The notes beneath the pieces are model-generated. The model had not been told where the DNA came from. It searched no databases and saw nothing but the letters and a program-made list of their open reading frames with translations. From Kappaphycus alvarezii (taxonomy: Eukaryota; Rhodophyta; Florideophyceae; Gigartinales; Solieriaceae), in assembly GCA_002205965.3 (NCBI GenBank), contig NADL03000523.1:558001-622000 (forward strand): a stretch of DNA of 64,000 nucleotides. The letters are read 5' to 3'. Numbering within the stretch: position 1 is the stretch's first letter; each line of letters begins with the position of its first letter. Below, piece by piece: positions 48,101 through 59,482 of this stretch. A program made the translations under genes and the position numbers.

Positions 48101-51100
48101 GTGATGACCTCATGAAATGACAATTAGAATGATATTTGAAGAATAATAAAGGATTTGACATGCTAAAAAGAAGTAAGAGCGGCGAAAGGGGAATGAATAA
48201 TTTATGGATGAGCAGTTAAGATAAAGCGAGTATCAAAATTTTAATTTTAACATTGCATCCAGATTCACTTGAAACAAAATCTCAGGAGTTTTATTTATGG
48301 GTTAAAAAATTTATTATAATAAAAATCTTTATAGTAAGCATGAGCATGGAATGTGAACAATAGAGTTTTAGTCCTAAAAAAGACTGAAAATAAGAACTTA
48401 AAATATTCTTGGAGGAAAACTTTGCTCCAACAATTCCCTAAATTATTCTCCGAAATACAATTATACCTAATACATTGTAATAATATAATTTTATCATAAA
48501 TTAAGAGGTTTATTCAATTAAAGTAATAAAAAAGGTAAAGTTTTTTATGCCTATGTTGTTTGCGGAAGAAAACTGCAATATGCGTAACAGTCGTCCAATA
48601 ATATGTCTAATTAAAACTATGCCAACCTATTATTTCAATATTTCAAAGAGATACTATGACTGAGCAATAAAAACCTTAATCGCATTCGCCGAGTGGTAGG
48701 CAGTTACATACGTCCTGATTTTAGTCTTTCTTCCATATTTCACTGAGCAGATCTTTACGTCAACTATTCTTTAGTATCAGAAATAATTAGGTAAAATGAA
48801 AGTAAAAAACTACTGAGCATTTTTCTACGACTTGTAGATTTGTTGTGAAAATGCATAGTTTGAAAGACAAAAAAGTTTGGTCATCACCAGTTAAAATTTA
48901 GAGCTTGTAATACAGATGCAATAATATCGATTCTTGGCTTTCAACAATTCTCTTTTATGAATTAATTTTCTTATCAACTTTATTCAGGTTCAATTCAATT
49001 GTCCGAGGGCTAAATAAGAAACATAAATTCCTGAAATTCTTACAGATCTGACTGTTTATACTGCCAGTCATCATCTAGTATCCAAATTAGGATTTTGGCG
49101 CGCCAAATGAATTTAAATTAATTATCAGGGCAATATTGTCTATATTTATCCCGCATAAATGTAGAAAATTGAAAAATAAGTCCCTTGAATTCGAACAATT
49201 CATGACAACCATTTCTTGGAGAGTCTTTTACGTCATTAGATGGATTCAATTAATCCCAAAAAGATTGCGTTATCTCACATCAGTCCTCGAAAACTTTCAC
49301 TTTGAGTTGTTGAATTCTTTCTTTTTTTGAAGTCATGAATAAAAGAAGTGCAAACATATAGTGCAAGGAAAGTCTTTTCAGTTCAAGTGTATACTTAAAC
49401 ATGGTACAAAATAGTTTCCATCTGACTTGAAAATTTGCAAAATATTGGTTAAGGATTTAATTCACAGAAGGTGCTGGACGATAATCACCCGCTAAACGTA
49501 ATATACAGTGCAATAGGTGGCACAGTAGGTAATCTCTTGATGGGCCAAGATTATAGCGTTAGTCTTTGGGCTGATTTAGCCATTCAGAGGCGGAAATTTC
49601 TTTTCAAAGAGGGTACTGTGGAACGCTCCATCATTATAAAAGATCTTAAAGGACCCTAAAAGACCTTTATTTCATCTCACCCTTTCCCACAGCCCAGTTT
49701 GTATACATTTTGTAGTACTAATGTTCTCTTTTCCCGAAGTAAAACTACTATTAGGGTTCAATTTACTTACCCTTCGTTTTTTGTAGAGCTCAGATCGCGA
49801 GTTCCTTTCCAGCGAAATTTTTTAATGGATTGATTCTAAGTTAGTAGTGAAGGTACAATCTTTCAAGCTTTGAAAATGACTTCTGTAAATTGCTCAGAAC
49901 AGGGAGTTTCTTAGAGAAGGACCGCATGTTGGTCCGTCCTAATTGGCTCAGAACAGGGGTTTTCTTAGAGATGGTCCGCATGTTGGTACGGCCTACTTGT
50001 GTGAAAAAATGGTTTCTGAGCTTCGTGAGTTGCTTGCCTATAATTTCGTCTTTCGAGAAATTTCATTAAATCCGGATAGTGTTCAGAAAATGACCTCAAG
50101 CATAACATAAACCATAGACAGAGTTGACGACGAGGCAAAATTAGGATAATAGGGTTGTCGTACACTTTCATTATTTTCGCAGCCATCTTCTTATAGTATG
50201 ACAAGAACCCTAAAGATTGTAGCACGTATTAGAAGGCTTTCTTTCAGTGTTAAAAATTCCTGCATTGAAAGCTTAATTTTCTGCACACTCAGATAAGTAT
50301 TGTTCTGTAGGAAAGTTGAGCGAGGCCTAAATTCCACCAATTGTGATACCCGTTTGTGCTTTTTTAAAAAGTTTTACTTCTCTTCATTAATTTAGTTCCT
50401 TCATCCTCATGGAATACAGAAAAAGCGAAATTTGAGGATTTTTATTCAAAATTCTGTTCTTGTTATTAAAAGACATCATCCGTATCTATGCTTTTAATCT
50501 CTTTTTATTTTGCCTCGAAAAATTCTGCGTATAACATTCATGTGTAGAACTACCTTTGAATACCTTTTCTTATACCAGGAATGTAAAATTATAAGTTTTA
50601 TGGTGTTCTACTCCCTAATGAATTTTTTTTTGTTGTGGTTGAATGAATGATTAAGTTTTATGGAATTAATTTTGATTTTGTAGTCAAAAGAGAAATGGAA
50701 GCTTTTTTTTGTTCGTGGCAAAAGTTTTACTCCTAGTACATGTTGTCATTGTAAATTTTCAGTACAATTCATGCTAGACTATTGTTTCTTTTCTCGTCAA
50801 TCTGTAAAAATCAAGAATATCAGCACAATAAAAAGCCAGCTGCACATAAATTTCTTCGAATGAATAGATTAGTTTAACTCACCACGTCATACCAATAAGT
50901 TCTGCAACATTAGTCACCACAAGTCTGCATTCCGATGTGATATAATCTAATACTCGAAAATTTATGGTACGACTGAATGAACCCTTTCTTGTATGAAAAA
51001 ATGACTTCCGAAATATTCGAAAAATTTTCGATACCTTGACCTATCCATCAGATCAATTTTCTGCCCAAAATGGCCTACCAAGTCTTTTTTGGCTTCCAGA

Positions 51101-52241
51101 GAGATAATTATTTATCTTATCTCTTGTTACTAAATCTACATGTGAAATTTCCACGAGATTACCTAAAAATTGTGCAGTGTAACTGACGGAAATTCAAGGA
51201 TATTTAGAATAATTTGTCCTAACCATCTTCAAAAAATTGGGAAACGCGTGGGATGGTTTATTCTTGAAAGATATCGCGGCTGTTATCCGACGTCCAAATG
51301 TACAGGGGAGTTTAACTGTTATAATTAAAGTCAATTCACTTCAAAAAAGTGAGTGGACTGTAATGTTATTCGAACTCACCCCATTCTTTTCAGCAAGTAT
51401 TTTTCAGTAAAGCATTCAGGGTCGATCCATGGTAGTTGAAACAGTGAAATATGAAATCGTGGATTTGCCCGTGGCCGAAAAGAAAAGTCCACGTCTCAAA
51501 AATATAATCAAGTGATGTACAGATTTAACATCATATCCGGTAAATGTCTGATTTACCCACTAGTGGCATGAAAGAATCGTGACCATAGTAGAGGACAATG
51601 CTGCCAAAGTCGTGGTCCAATTTGCACATACCTGTTGAAAATCTCTATCTTCGATCCGGGGGGTCATCAAACTCTGTCACCCTCTTCTCCTTCGTAATAC
51701 TGTGAGATCCCTAACGACCGCGACAACTTTGCATCTCTGGAAAAACCGTTTTCCTTCTGCAATCCTGAGAATACGCTCCCGGCATTAGAGACTACAATGA
51801 AGTTTATGCTCGGAGGGCCAGAACGTTCCTTCCAACCTCCGGGAGACGAGCAAAATAACACCTGAGCAAACCCTGAGCAATTTCGAGCTACGACGGGATA
51901 TAAAATCGAATCAAAAGCAGTAAAGAAAGTGATCATTTCGCATCTGTGCTAGCGTGGAAGAATCAATCCTGGAGCGACCTAAAATCCTAAATAACGCAGC
52001 TCACGAAGAAAATTATTCCAACAATGTTGTACTCGAAAACGTTGCTAATGCTACCCTGTTGCTTTTCGCTGAGGTGCTAGACAACGGTACATGTAAGAAC
52101 ATACTCAAAACATGAAAGAAATGAGCTTTAATCGCTAAACGAGGAACGAAGTTGAAGCTAGTTGCTATGAAGATGACACAACGACAGTTTTCGCTCGCAA
52201 TCGTGATACAGTATAAAGATATTATGGGAGAGTGAGGGGAT
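45158..52241. other. AT-rich gene desert, right part
   Basis: About 7 kb of AT-rich DNA. Short ORFs (45728-45949, 46671-46907, 49471-49659, 51667-51936) show no domains. The only structure I found is a 53-54-bp tandem duplication at 49888-49994. Confidence 0.6.
49888..49994. repeat. Tandem duplication, two 53-54-bp units
   Basis: The units at 49888-49940 and 49941-49994 share CTCAGAACAGGG, TTTCTTAGAGA and CCGCATGTTGGT, with a few differences. Confidence 0.9.
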
Positions 52242-53162
52242 GTGACGAGTCACACGCTGCACAATATTGCTGCAACACAAGTCAGGATTCATAAAAACGC
52301 TGCTATCGTCGAGACGATATCATGGGTTAGAGGGGACATTCTAGTGTTTGATGGAGATGAAGTCAAGATTGGTGAGTCTTATCCCAATCATTCTAACCCT
52401 ACCCCGTACCATGAACCCAACTTTGAGGCTTCCGAATATGCTCGGATCTTACATGTGCTTAGTGATACAAGAATGTTAACAGTCAGACAGCTTCTAATGG
52501 ACCCTCGGACGCGAAATGAAATGGACGAGGAACCAATAGATGTTTGGTCCGAACATGATGCTCCTCTCTTCAGTAACATTTCTTTTAAGCCTGATACTGT
52601 TACTGTTTCATTTGGGGGTGTTTGGCGTTTAGAAATTCCACCATAGATCCAAGTAAGCGGCCTTATGAGCGCGAAGCTAGAGTGCTTGAAAGGAAGCTTG
52701 CTGCGTTCAAGTCGGAATACGGAACATGCGTTTCACGATACGAACCTTCAGGTCAGGGGGATCCTGATAGCTTTCCCAGGTTTGCCTTTGGTATGAGTTA
52801 CATATTGTACACCTTCTGGTTTCTGAAACAGTGTCCCGTTCTCGAGCTGCTGGCGACGAGAGCATTACAGTCAGATGCAAAGAGAGAAGAAGTCATTGGG
52901 GATGGGTTGTCCCCATTAGTTTCTGCGTGGCCATCATCTCGTAAGAGAAGAAGGGAACAACAGGGAAAAAATTGTGGATCTCATAAATATCTCGGACGTC
53001 TTCAAAACGCAATCGGAAGAAAAATTAGGAGCAACAGAAGAAGTCGAACGCGATAAAGCAAATTTAAAGGCGATCGAATCTAAAGGCAAAACAGCGCAGT
53101 ATCTCCTCTCTGCAATTGCACAAGGGACAGCAATCCACCACGGACGAGAGTTAGGGCGGTGA
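52242..53162 (+). pseudogene. Harbinger-associated accessory protein, frameshifted
   Basis: 52242-52646 encodes EYARILHVLSDTRMLTVRQL and DVWSEHDAPLFSNISF, then a TVTVSFGGV stretch. The frame at 52622-53056 carries KRPYEREARVLERKL, RYEPSGQGDPDSFPRF, YILYTFW and a basic KRRREQQ. A third frame (to 53162) ends with a Lys/Glu-rich coiled-coil-like helix. The block order (LLHVLSD, W, short Phe-rich strand, SGQGDP-[DE]-x-FPxF, then a basic stretch) is that of accessory proteins paired with Harbinger transposases in algae and other protists. It would help the transposase enter the nucleus and bind DNA. Three frames with stops indicate a broken copy. Confidence 0.6.
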
Positions 53163-53439
53163 TGGATAAAACATTGAAGAATCATAGGAGATATCTCTCC
53201 TCTAGTATGATATAAAAACAGTAATAAGGGCAAATGTTTGTCTCCAGTTCTTCAATCCAATAGAGGCATCCTGTCTCCTCACTCTAGGTCTTAGTAACCC
53301 TAGGAAGTTTAGTTGACTGGCGATTTCGTCACGGATCGATGAATCCTCTCTCTTCCGGTTTCTCGAACGTCATAAGTACTAATCCGTATGTAAACAGTCA
53401 TGTATATATACAGTGGGAGAACTTGCACATTGTTGTCTT

Positions 53440-54080
53440 CTGCGATATCTAACTGGTTGCAATAGGTTTCATCTCGACTTTCAATGATGAAATGTGCAGT
53501 TTGCAGGTGACCATTATGGTCAAGGCATTAGTGGCAAGACTAGAGCGGAGAGGGGACTAACATATTCCAAAGCTCGAAACCAACATCCCGAACGCTTGTT
53601 CAATCGTAGTACGGCAAGATGACAATTAGTAGTTAAAGGAATACTTGATCTGCGATAGATATGGACCACCGTATGGAGTCAATATATATCCACTGATTGT
53701 ATAAGCATCATCCGCGGCAAATCTTTCCCAGATTGGGAGTTTCTTAAGACGTAATTCCTCGAACTTGACACTGGCCTGAAATGAAGTGGAGTCATGCGTT
53801 CCGCCTGCGTGACGCGCGGAAACAATTAGAAATTTGTACTTAGCCTCAGCAGCCGCATGGATGCGTACGGAATGGAAACCTTTACAGCTGCAATTCGGTT
53901 GACAAGCGCTGACGGGGATGGAGCGATGTAAGATTTCTTGAGGGCGGCATGTATTGTTTTGCAACGGCACGCCGCACTAAAGGTGTCTTGTAATGCAGGG
54001 GGTTTGTTCTATGGTGTCTGGAGATGTTTGGAAATGTAATGAAGGATTGTTGTACAGTATGTTGTTTGTTGCACAACGCG
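53440..54080 (-). pseudogene. PIF/Harbinger DDE transposase (DDE_Tnp_4 type), decayed
   Basis: The best block is the intact frame 53626-53970: KGFHSVRIHAAAEAKYKF, LIVSARHAGGTHDSTSFQ, LPIWERFAADDAYTISGY and ILTPYGG. After a frame change the C-terminal block TTIEQAFGMLVSSFGI follows, with the Glu of the triad. This is the HARBI1-type core. The Asp normally found in 'A-D-x-x-Y-x-F' is Glu here (AAAEAKY), and there are stops and phase changes, so the copy is unlikely to be active. Confidence 0.85.
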
Positions 54081-54323
54081 TTGGTGACAAACTGTGGTCA
54101 CCCCCTCTTTGACCCCGACGCTAGCGATGAATGGATTCGTCTGGCAGGTATTGCAGGCATGAGGAGATCAGGCAAATTGTCTTCGAGGTGATGAGCATAG
54201 ATATTGTGCAATAAGATGGTAATGGTCGATGTTGGATGGACGTGCAGGGAATTTGTTCCAAGCTAAAGAAAGCAAATGTGGATGAGAATGCGTCTTTTGA
54301 CGCTATGATACAGTACAGTACAG

Positions 54324-54325
54324 TA
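54324..54325. repeat. TA target-site duplication, left
   Basis: TA directly precedes the left inverted repeat. The matching TA is at 55884-55885. Confidence 0.85.
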
Positions 54326-55883
54326 CAGTTGTGGACAAAATTATAAGAAAAACAGAAAGTACAAAACAACTGCTCAAATTTTTAAGCAATGACGGGTTTA
54401 TTAACGCGTACGGACGCATTTTCTGCTACTAAACACGATTAAAAAACAGAATGCGATTTGCTTCAACATTTTGGAAGTTTTGAGCAAATCAACGATTCTA
54501 GGTGGACAATATTGTAAATAGAAATGGAAAAGCAAAGCAAATGTCCCACTTGAATCCTGTTTCAATTCGGAATCTTGTCGCCGTTCTTCTCGTAGACCAG
54601 TTTACATCTACGAGGCATAGATTTTACGAGAGCAGAGAGTGTCTCGTCACCAATTTGGGACCAACATTCCTGTACCGTTTCCAGAAGAGATTCAATGCTC
54701 TCAAACTGCCTCCCGTTTTCGTAAACATGGCGGGCCAGAATACACAACAAATTTTCTATAGGGTTCATGTCAGGGGAGTATGCAGGCCACCACATGACCC
54801 TGACATTCTTATCCTCTAGCCACGATTTCACAATACCAGCTCGGTGATATGGGGCTCCATCATGCATAAAAGTCCAGCAAACTGGCAAGTCCTCAGCGAA
54901 CTGTAGCAAATTATCTTGCAACGAGCGCAGATGCGCAGCGCCGTTCTGCGAACCTTCGAGTACAACCAAATCTGTTTTCCTTGTCCCTGCAAATGCTGCC
55001 CATATCATCACCCCCTCACCCCCATTTTGTCTTTTCTGAAAAAATTCGACTTCATGTCTATTACCCTGACAGTTCACTGCCAAAGCTTCTGGGCCATCAA
55101 GGTTTAACTTCTTCTCATCAGACCACACCACAGCAGACCAGCCAGCTTTACTCCATTTTTTCAACCGCCCATTCCTTTCGGTCTCGCTTGTGCCTTTCCT
55201 TCATTGCTAGAGTAGTCATAACTTTCTTTAACGTCATGAACGGGAATTGATTGAGTACACAGCGCACAGTGTGAGGGTTGACGGCAAGCTGAGGGGACTT
55301 GACTATGGATTGAGATCCTTTTCCCCCTTGCTTTGCCTCTCGAATAATCCGGCGCCTGTCCCAATCGGTGAGTTTCTTGGGTCGCCCGGGGGAGAAGTGC
55401 TTTCCATAATTCTCCCCGAGGCGGAGAAAATTGCGGACTACTGTGGCACTTCGGTGGAGAGCGGCTGCGATTTCTTCGGGCGACATTGCACCATGTGAAT
55501 AAGCCAAAATGAGGCCTTTTTCTCTGTCAGATAATCGACTCCCTCGAGGCATGTTATTGGCGTTTTTGGTCACTGGGATAGTCAGGGAAGGGACCCACTG
55601 GCACTTTTCAATGCTGCGGATAAGATAACAATCAGAGTTCGTAAGGGTTTGCTTTTCTTAGCGCCGAATCCGTCTACTTGGGTATTTCCATTTATATTTT
55701 TGTCCGCCTGTTTATAGAGAGAAGCAAATATCTCCATAAATAATAAAGAAAGTATAAATCTGACTTTTGTATCGTATTCGCAGCCTCTGAATCCATTTTG
55801 TAACGTATTCTAGAGCTCTTCTGTGGACGTATCCCAGCAACTCTTTTATACTTCTGTTTTTCTTATAATTTTGTCCACCACTG
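54326..55883 (-). mobile_element. Tc1/mariner element with complete ends (1558 bp)
   Basis: Terminal inverted repeats of about 35 bp are visible: CAGTTGTGGACAAAATTATA at 54326 and the complement CAGTGGTGGACAAAATTATA at the right end. Both continue AGAAAAACAGAA. It is flanked by TA on both sides, the Tc1/mariner target. The insertion lies within a CAGTA repeat that continues on either side (54309-54325 and 55884-55900). One transposase gene fills the minus strand. Confidence 0.93.
54562..55573 (-). CDS. Tc1/mariner transposase (DD34E), one frameshift
   Basis: The N-terminal part (55573 to 55148) holds paired helix-turn-helix modules: MPRGSRLSDREKGLIL, then MSPEEIAAALHRS, and a second module after the GRPKKLTDWDRR (GRPR-like) linker. 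The C-terminal part (55164 to 54562) carries the DDE core: VVWSDEKKLNL, FMHDGAPYH and SPDMNPIENLL. There are 34 residues between the second Asp and the Glu, the Tc1 spacing. The two parts are offset by one base at a run of six A/T (55156-55161, plus strand TTTTTT). A single-base slip explains the break. The intact ends and otherwise clean protein suggest a young copy. Confidence 0.9.
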
Positions 55884-55900
55884 TACAGTACTGTACTGTT
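55884..55900. repeat. TA duplication and CAGTA-type repeat at the right flank of the Tc1 element
   Basis: TACAGTACTGTACTG continues the repeat that precedes the element. If the element is removed the two sides join into a near-palindromic CAGTA/TACTG array. Confidence 0.8.
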
Positions 55901-55972
55901 TTATCCCTGGTGCACGAATGTGCACCGCTGCAGTCCTCAAGTTCAAGTTGGAATTGGGTGAGTAAACTCTGC

Positions 55973-56630
55973 TTATGGCGAGGCTCGAAAGATTACAGAT
56001 GCCGCACACGTTGGCAAGATTGCGTGACTAATCTTCTGATACACTCTAGTCTTCACTCCCCCCGTCGAGCATCCGCTACGAGACGCGACAGCTGCTGCGT
56101 ATCTCTTTATGACCTTGGATGTTGCCACAGAGAGTGATCCTAAGGAGTCGAAAGCTAGCGGCACAAGCTCCCATCCTATCGTTGATCGTCCCGAAAGTGC
56201 CTCGCCTGGAATGGCTGCCACTTTGGCAGCCAGGTCCCTCTTCTTCCGCTTTTCTGCTGCATGGGCCACAGCTCGCGCTTCCCGTTCTGCCATTGACTTT
56301 TTTGTCTCTCGTGAAATGGGGATGATACGGTGACATCGTATGCCACTGGGTGAGGGGACGGGGTGTTTGCTACATCAGACCGCGGGTGCAACAGAATGTC
56401 CGCGGGTTGCGCGTTCAGTTCAGGAAGTAGTGTACAGTAGGTACATGACTTTGTATTGAACGCCAACTCGTGCTGCCGTCTGTGTGTCGGTTGGTCCATC
56501 CGAGAGCTTTGTGGTATATGCCTGCCGCATGGTCTCGTAAAAGATCCTTGGGCCTGGGGCACTCGGCGCATCGCAGCAGTGCAGTGTCATGAAACACGGC
56601 AACTCCCAGATGGCGACGTTGCATTACTGT
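55973..56630 (-). pseudogene. C-terminal fragment of a retroelement RT polyprotein
   Basis: Read on the minus strand: a Cys-containing segment (HCCDAPSAPGPRIFYETM), QPADILLHPRSDV, HPVAYDVTVSSPFHERQ, then in another frame AEKRKKRDLAAKVA and LVPLAFDSLGSLSVATS. The order matches the fragment at 17756-20690 and ends at the same place. It would be the nuclease-like tail of the polyprotein. It is frameshifted, has no RT core on this strand, and lies next to the oppositely oriented RT fragment at 57.0 kb. Confidence 0.6.
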
Positions 56631-56999
56631 CTACATCTCGTTGGACGTTTGGTCCACCACGGACGGATGCGCAGGGAGGAAGGCTGCTGCAGGCGTCTTC
56701 AAGTAAGCTTGACGGCGGATCCTTTGCCGAGTATCCGCTTCCGAGTGCGTTGCGGGGTCGGGGGACCCTAGATGTGGCCTTGCCGGGAATTTATGATGGG
56801 GTAAGTGGCTGTTGGTTGTGTAGTTCAATGGAACTATTGCACAGCCGTATTCGTTGAACGAGGGGCCTGTGAAGGTAGGTGCATGTAGCCCCTATGTCCA
56901 TCACTTTGTCCGACTCTTTGCCCTTGACTTGCTTGTTTTGAAGCAGGCAAGAATGGTGTTTTCTGCAAAGAGTTTTAACGTGGCTGTTGCCATCAAGCG

Positions 57000-57950
57000 A
57001 TAGGTTGGATGGGAATAGTGATACCGACACGTGCCCCGACACTTGCCCGTTTCGTGAACATGGTTTACGGTCGCACGCAGCCACCCTTGCTGATCCCGAA
57101 CCGCGACCGTACTAAACTGGTGAGTGCTCAGGGCACGCAACAGGGTGACCTGGCGAGCATGCTGGTCTTTTCACTAACAATCCAGCCGCTTGTACGGCGG
57201 ATTGCAGCCGAGGACGGCATACTCTTCAATCAGTGGTATGCTGACGATGGCACCATCATGGGGAAGCTGGATGTTTTTCGTCTGCTCAGTCTTTTGCGGC
57301 CTGTGGTTTGGGCTTTTTCTCAATACAACAAAGACACGCATCTACTGGCCACACACGGCGGCCACGGACCGAGTGGCCTTCCTGGCGGAATTCCCTCTCT
57401 CGGATTGCTCCCGAGATGGCTTTGATCTCCCGGGCGCCCCGGTAGGTAACTCCACATTGACTGAGGCTTTTCTACGGAGCAAAACTAAACCGGCGAATAC
57501 TTGCGCGTGCTGCATCTTTTGCAAGTGCGGGATCGACGGGCCCGTTTTCATATGCACCGCCTATGCGCTTTGGCGAGGCGGGTGAATCACGCGTTCAAGG
57601 TGGGGTATCGCGCACACTGCACCGACGCTGCGGACGGAATCGAATGTCCACAGCGCTCGGCACAGGCGACCCTCGACAATGCGGGCCTCTCGGACGATGC
57701 GTGGGATCAAGTGTGTGTCTCCCTCGTCACCTTGGAGGTCAAGGTGTGTTGATGGTTGCTCCGTTTCTACGCGCCGCTGCGTGCGGTCAGGTTGGATGCG
57801 GCCCCCTGCACGGCAGCGGACGGCAGCATATCCCGGCGCTTGGTCATGGGTTGTCTCGGGCGACCCGTTTCCGCGGGGACTGGTGTGTCCCTTTCGCTCA
57901 AGCGCGATACTATATGCGTGACGTATAACGCTGAACACAACGACGCAGGC
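57000..57950 (+). pseudogene. Reverse transcriptase palm and thumb fragment
   Basis: The frame at 57009-57425 includes APTLARFVNMVYGRTQPPLL, the RT block GTQQGDLASMLVFSLTI and the catalytic box NQWYADDGTIMGKL. Later blocks follow in other frames: DLPGAPVGNSTLTEAFL, then HRLCALARRVNHAF, and GLSDDAWDQVCVSL, the post-palm helices. This RT type, with a '[WY]-[LA]-D-D-G-T' box and a C-terminal 'PLxFxxxG' tail, is frequent in algal and protist genomes. I cannot assign it firmly to a named clade. The copy has at least three phase changes. Confidence 0.75.
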
Positions 57951-58740
57951 AGGTAGGACACTGCCAGCCTGTGTGCAACACCCGGCAACCTTGACGGCCA
58001 TTTCCATAGGGTGCAGCAAAAGGGCAGGGCAAAGGTGAAACGCAGCCACCGTTGCTTTCCACCATGCGCATACGACGTACCAAAAGCTTCCAGCGCACAC
58101 TGGGGCATAACGGGGCGTCGACACGTCGTGGATGCAGTTTGCACAGGGTCGATGAGGGCGCTGTGGCAACGGTGCGAACAAGCACAGGATATGCATGGCG
58201 AGGTGCAGACGTTGTTGCGCAGGCTGCGCTTGGTGGGATGGGAAACATCGGGTGTGTGTGACAGGAGCATTGTGTGGCGGGATGCACTTTTTGGATGTGT
58301 GTGAGTGCTGCGGTGAGAGGGGGTGCGGTGGGAGGCGGTGTTGGGACGGGGGGCAGTGAGGCGAGGTGGGATGGGGTGTGTGGAATGTGGTGGGCGGGGT
58401 GTGGTGAGGGGTGGTAGTGGGCTGGGACTGGCGGTGTTGCTACAGTACTGCGGGTTTGGTTGGACTGATGGTATAGAGTTTGTGTTTTCTGTGGGATGGG
58501 GTTGGATTGGGGTGGGGCGTTGGTGGGTGGGTGGGTGTGGTTGGTGGTTTTTTGGAAGAGTGGATACGGTATAAGCGTGGGTGGGGTTGGACCGAGCGCG
58601 TATCGGGGGCTGGGTTGTGGGGAGTGGGCGGTGGGTCGGTGGAGGTGGGGGTTGTACCGTATCTCGGGCTTTACTGGGCGTGATGGATGTGAGCGGTTAT
58701 CCAGTTGGATCTAAATGAAATACTGTACAACAGTCGGGCA
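57951..58740. other. Intergenic DNA, no supported gene
   Basis: From 58,300 to 58,690 the plus strand is extremely G/T-rich and open in several frames with no domain. Probably composition-driven or the end of a decayed gene. Confidence 0.4.
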
Positions 58741-58746
58741 GTCCAT

Positions 58747-58800
58747 GTACAGTACAGTACAGTACTCTAAATAGATACGTACAGTACAGTACAGTACAGT
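58747..58800. repeat. CAGTA pentanucleotide array
   Basis: Two short runs of CAGTA, broken by CTCTAAATAGATACG. Confidence 0.95.
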
Positions 58801-58989
58801 ATCATAAAAAGTGAAGAATGTTTCCTAGCTACTAGAGTGATGGCTGGATGACCAAAGTGAAAAGTTTGCAACTGTGGCGGTTTACGGCAAGTTAAACGGT
58901 TATGTCCATACCGTTGATTGCAACGACATAGGTCCCAATCAGATGCGAGCAAGTTGAAAATTACAACGTTTGTGGGCTGTAATCACACA

Positions 58990-59048
58990 GAGTACAGTAT
59001 ACTGTACAGTACAGTAGAGGTCACTGTACAGTACTGTGCTGTATACTG
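58990..59048. repeat. CAGTA/TACTG array with inverted units
   Basis: AGTACAGTATACTGTACAGTACAG followed by ACTGTACAGTACTG. The array contains both orientations of the pentamer and so can fold on itself. Confidence 0.9.
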
Positions 59049-59199
59049 CAACCTGTGAGTGTGGAGTGAATTGAGAACATATAGAGTGAATCAACGACTG
59101 TATTTGGCACTCTTTACAGCGTTCAACTCTTACAGTATGGACAAGATCAAGATGAACAGTGTCCCATACTGGACTGAATTGTCGGGAGACGGGGAGTAG

Positions 59200-59240
59200 A
59201 GTGGTGTACAGTACTGTAGTGTACAGTAGGCGTTGTACTG
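59200..59240. repeat. Short CAGTA/TACTG cluster
   Basis: TGTACAGTACTGTAGTGTACAG and GTTGTACTGTAAG. Same motif family as the arrays at 58.7, 59.0 and 59.45 kb. Confidence 0.85.
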
Positions 59241-59439
59241 TAAGATTGGGAATGATAGACTGTAAAGGGGGTTACTGAATGGGATGGACCGAGGTGAGTT
59301 GGGGGGCAAACGGTGCAACAGTGCAACAGTGTGATGTGCGGCGGGCCATTTTGTAAGGAGGCGCTACAGCGGTGCATTCCTGTTCCAGTATTGCGTAACC
59401 GGGACACGGGGGATGTTACCGTCCAGTCCAGTGCAATAT

Positions 59440-59482
59440 ATGTACAGGTACATGTACTGTACATGTACAATATGTACAGTAG
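59440..59482. repeat. Palindromic GTACATGTAC cluster
   Basis: TGTACAGGTACATGTACTGTACATGTACAATATGTACAG (split here for reading: 59441-59459 and 59460-59480) is made of self-complementary GTACATGTAC units. Confidence 0.85.

Larger units (their letters stand above)
52242..54080. mobile_element. PIF/Harbinger-type DNA transposon, two convergent genes
   Basis: A plus-strand accessory gene (52242-53162) faces a minus-strand DDE transposase (about 53440-54080). PIF/Harbinger elements characteristically encode a transposase and a second SANT/Myb-like protein. I could not locate terminal inverted repeats or the 3-bp target duplication, so the outer limits are those of the genes. Confidence 0.7.
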
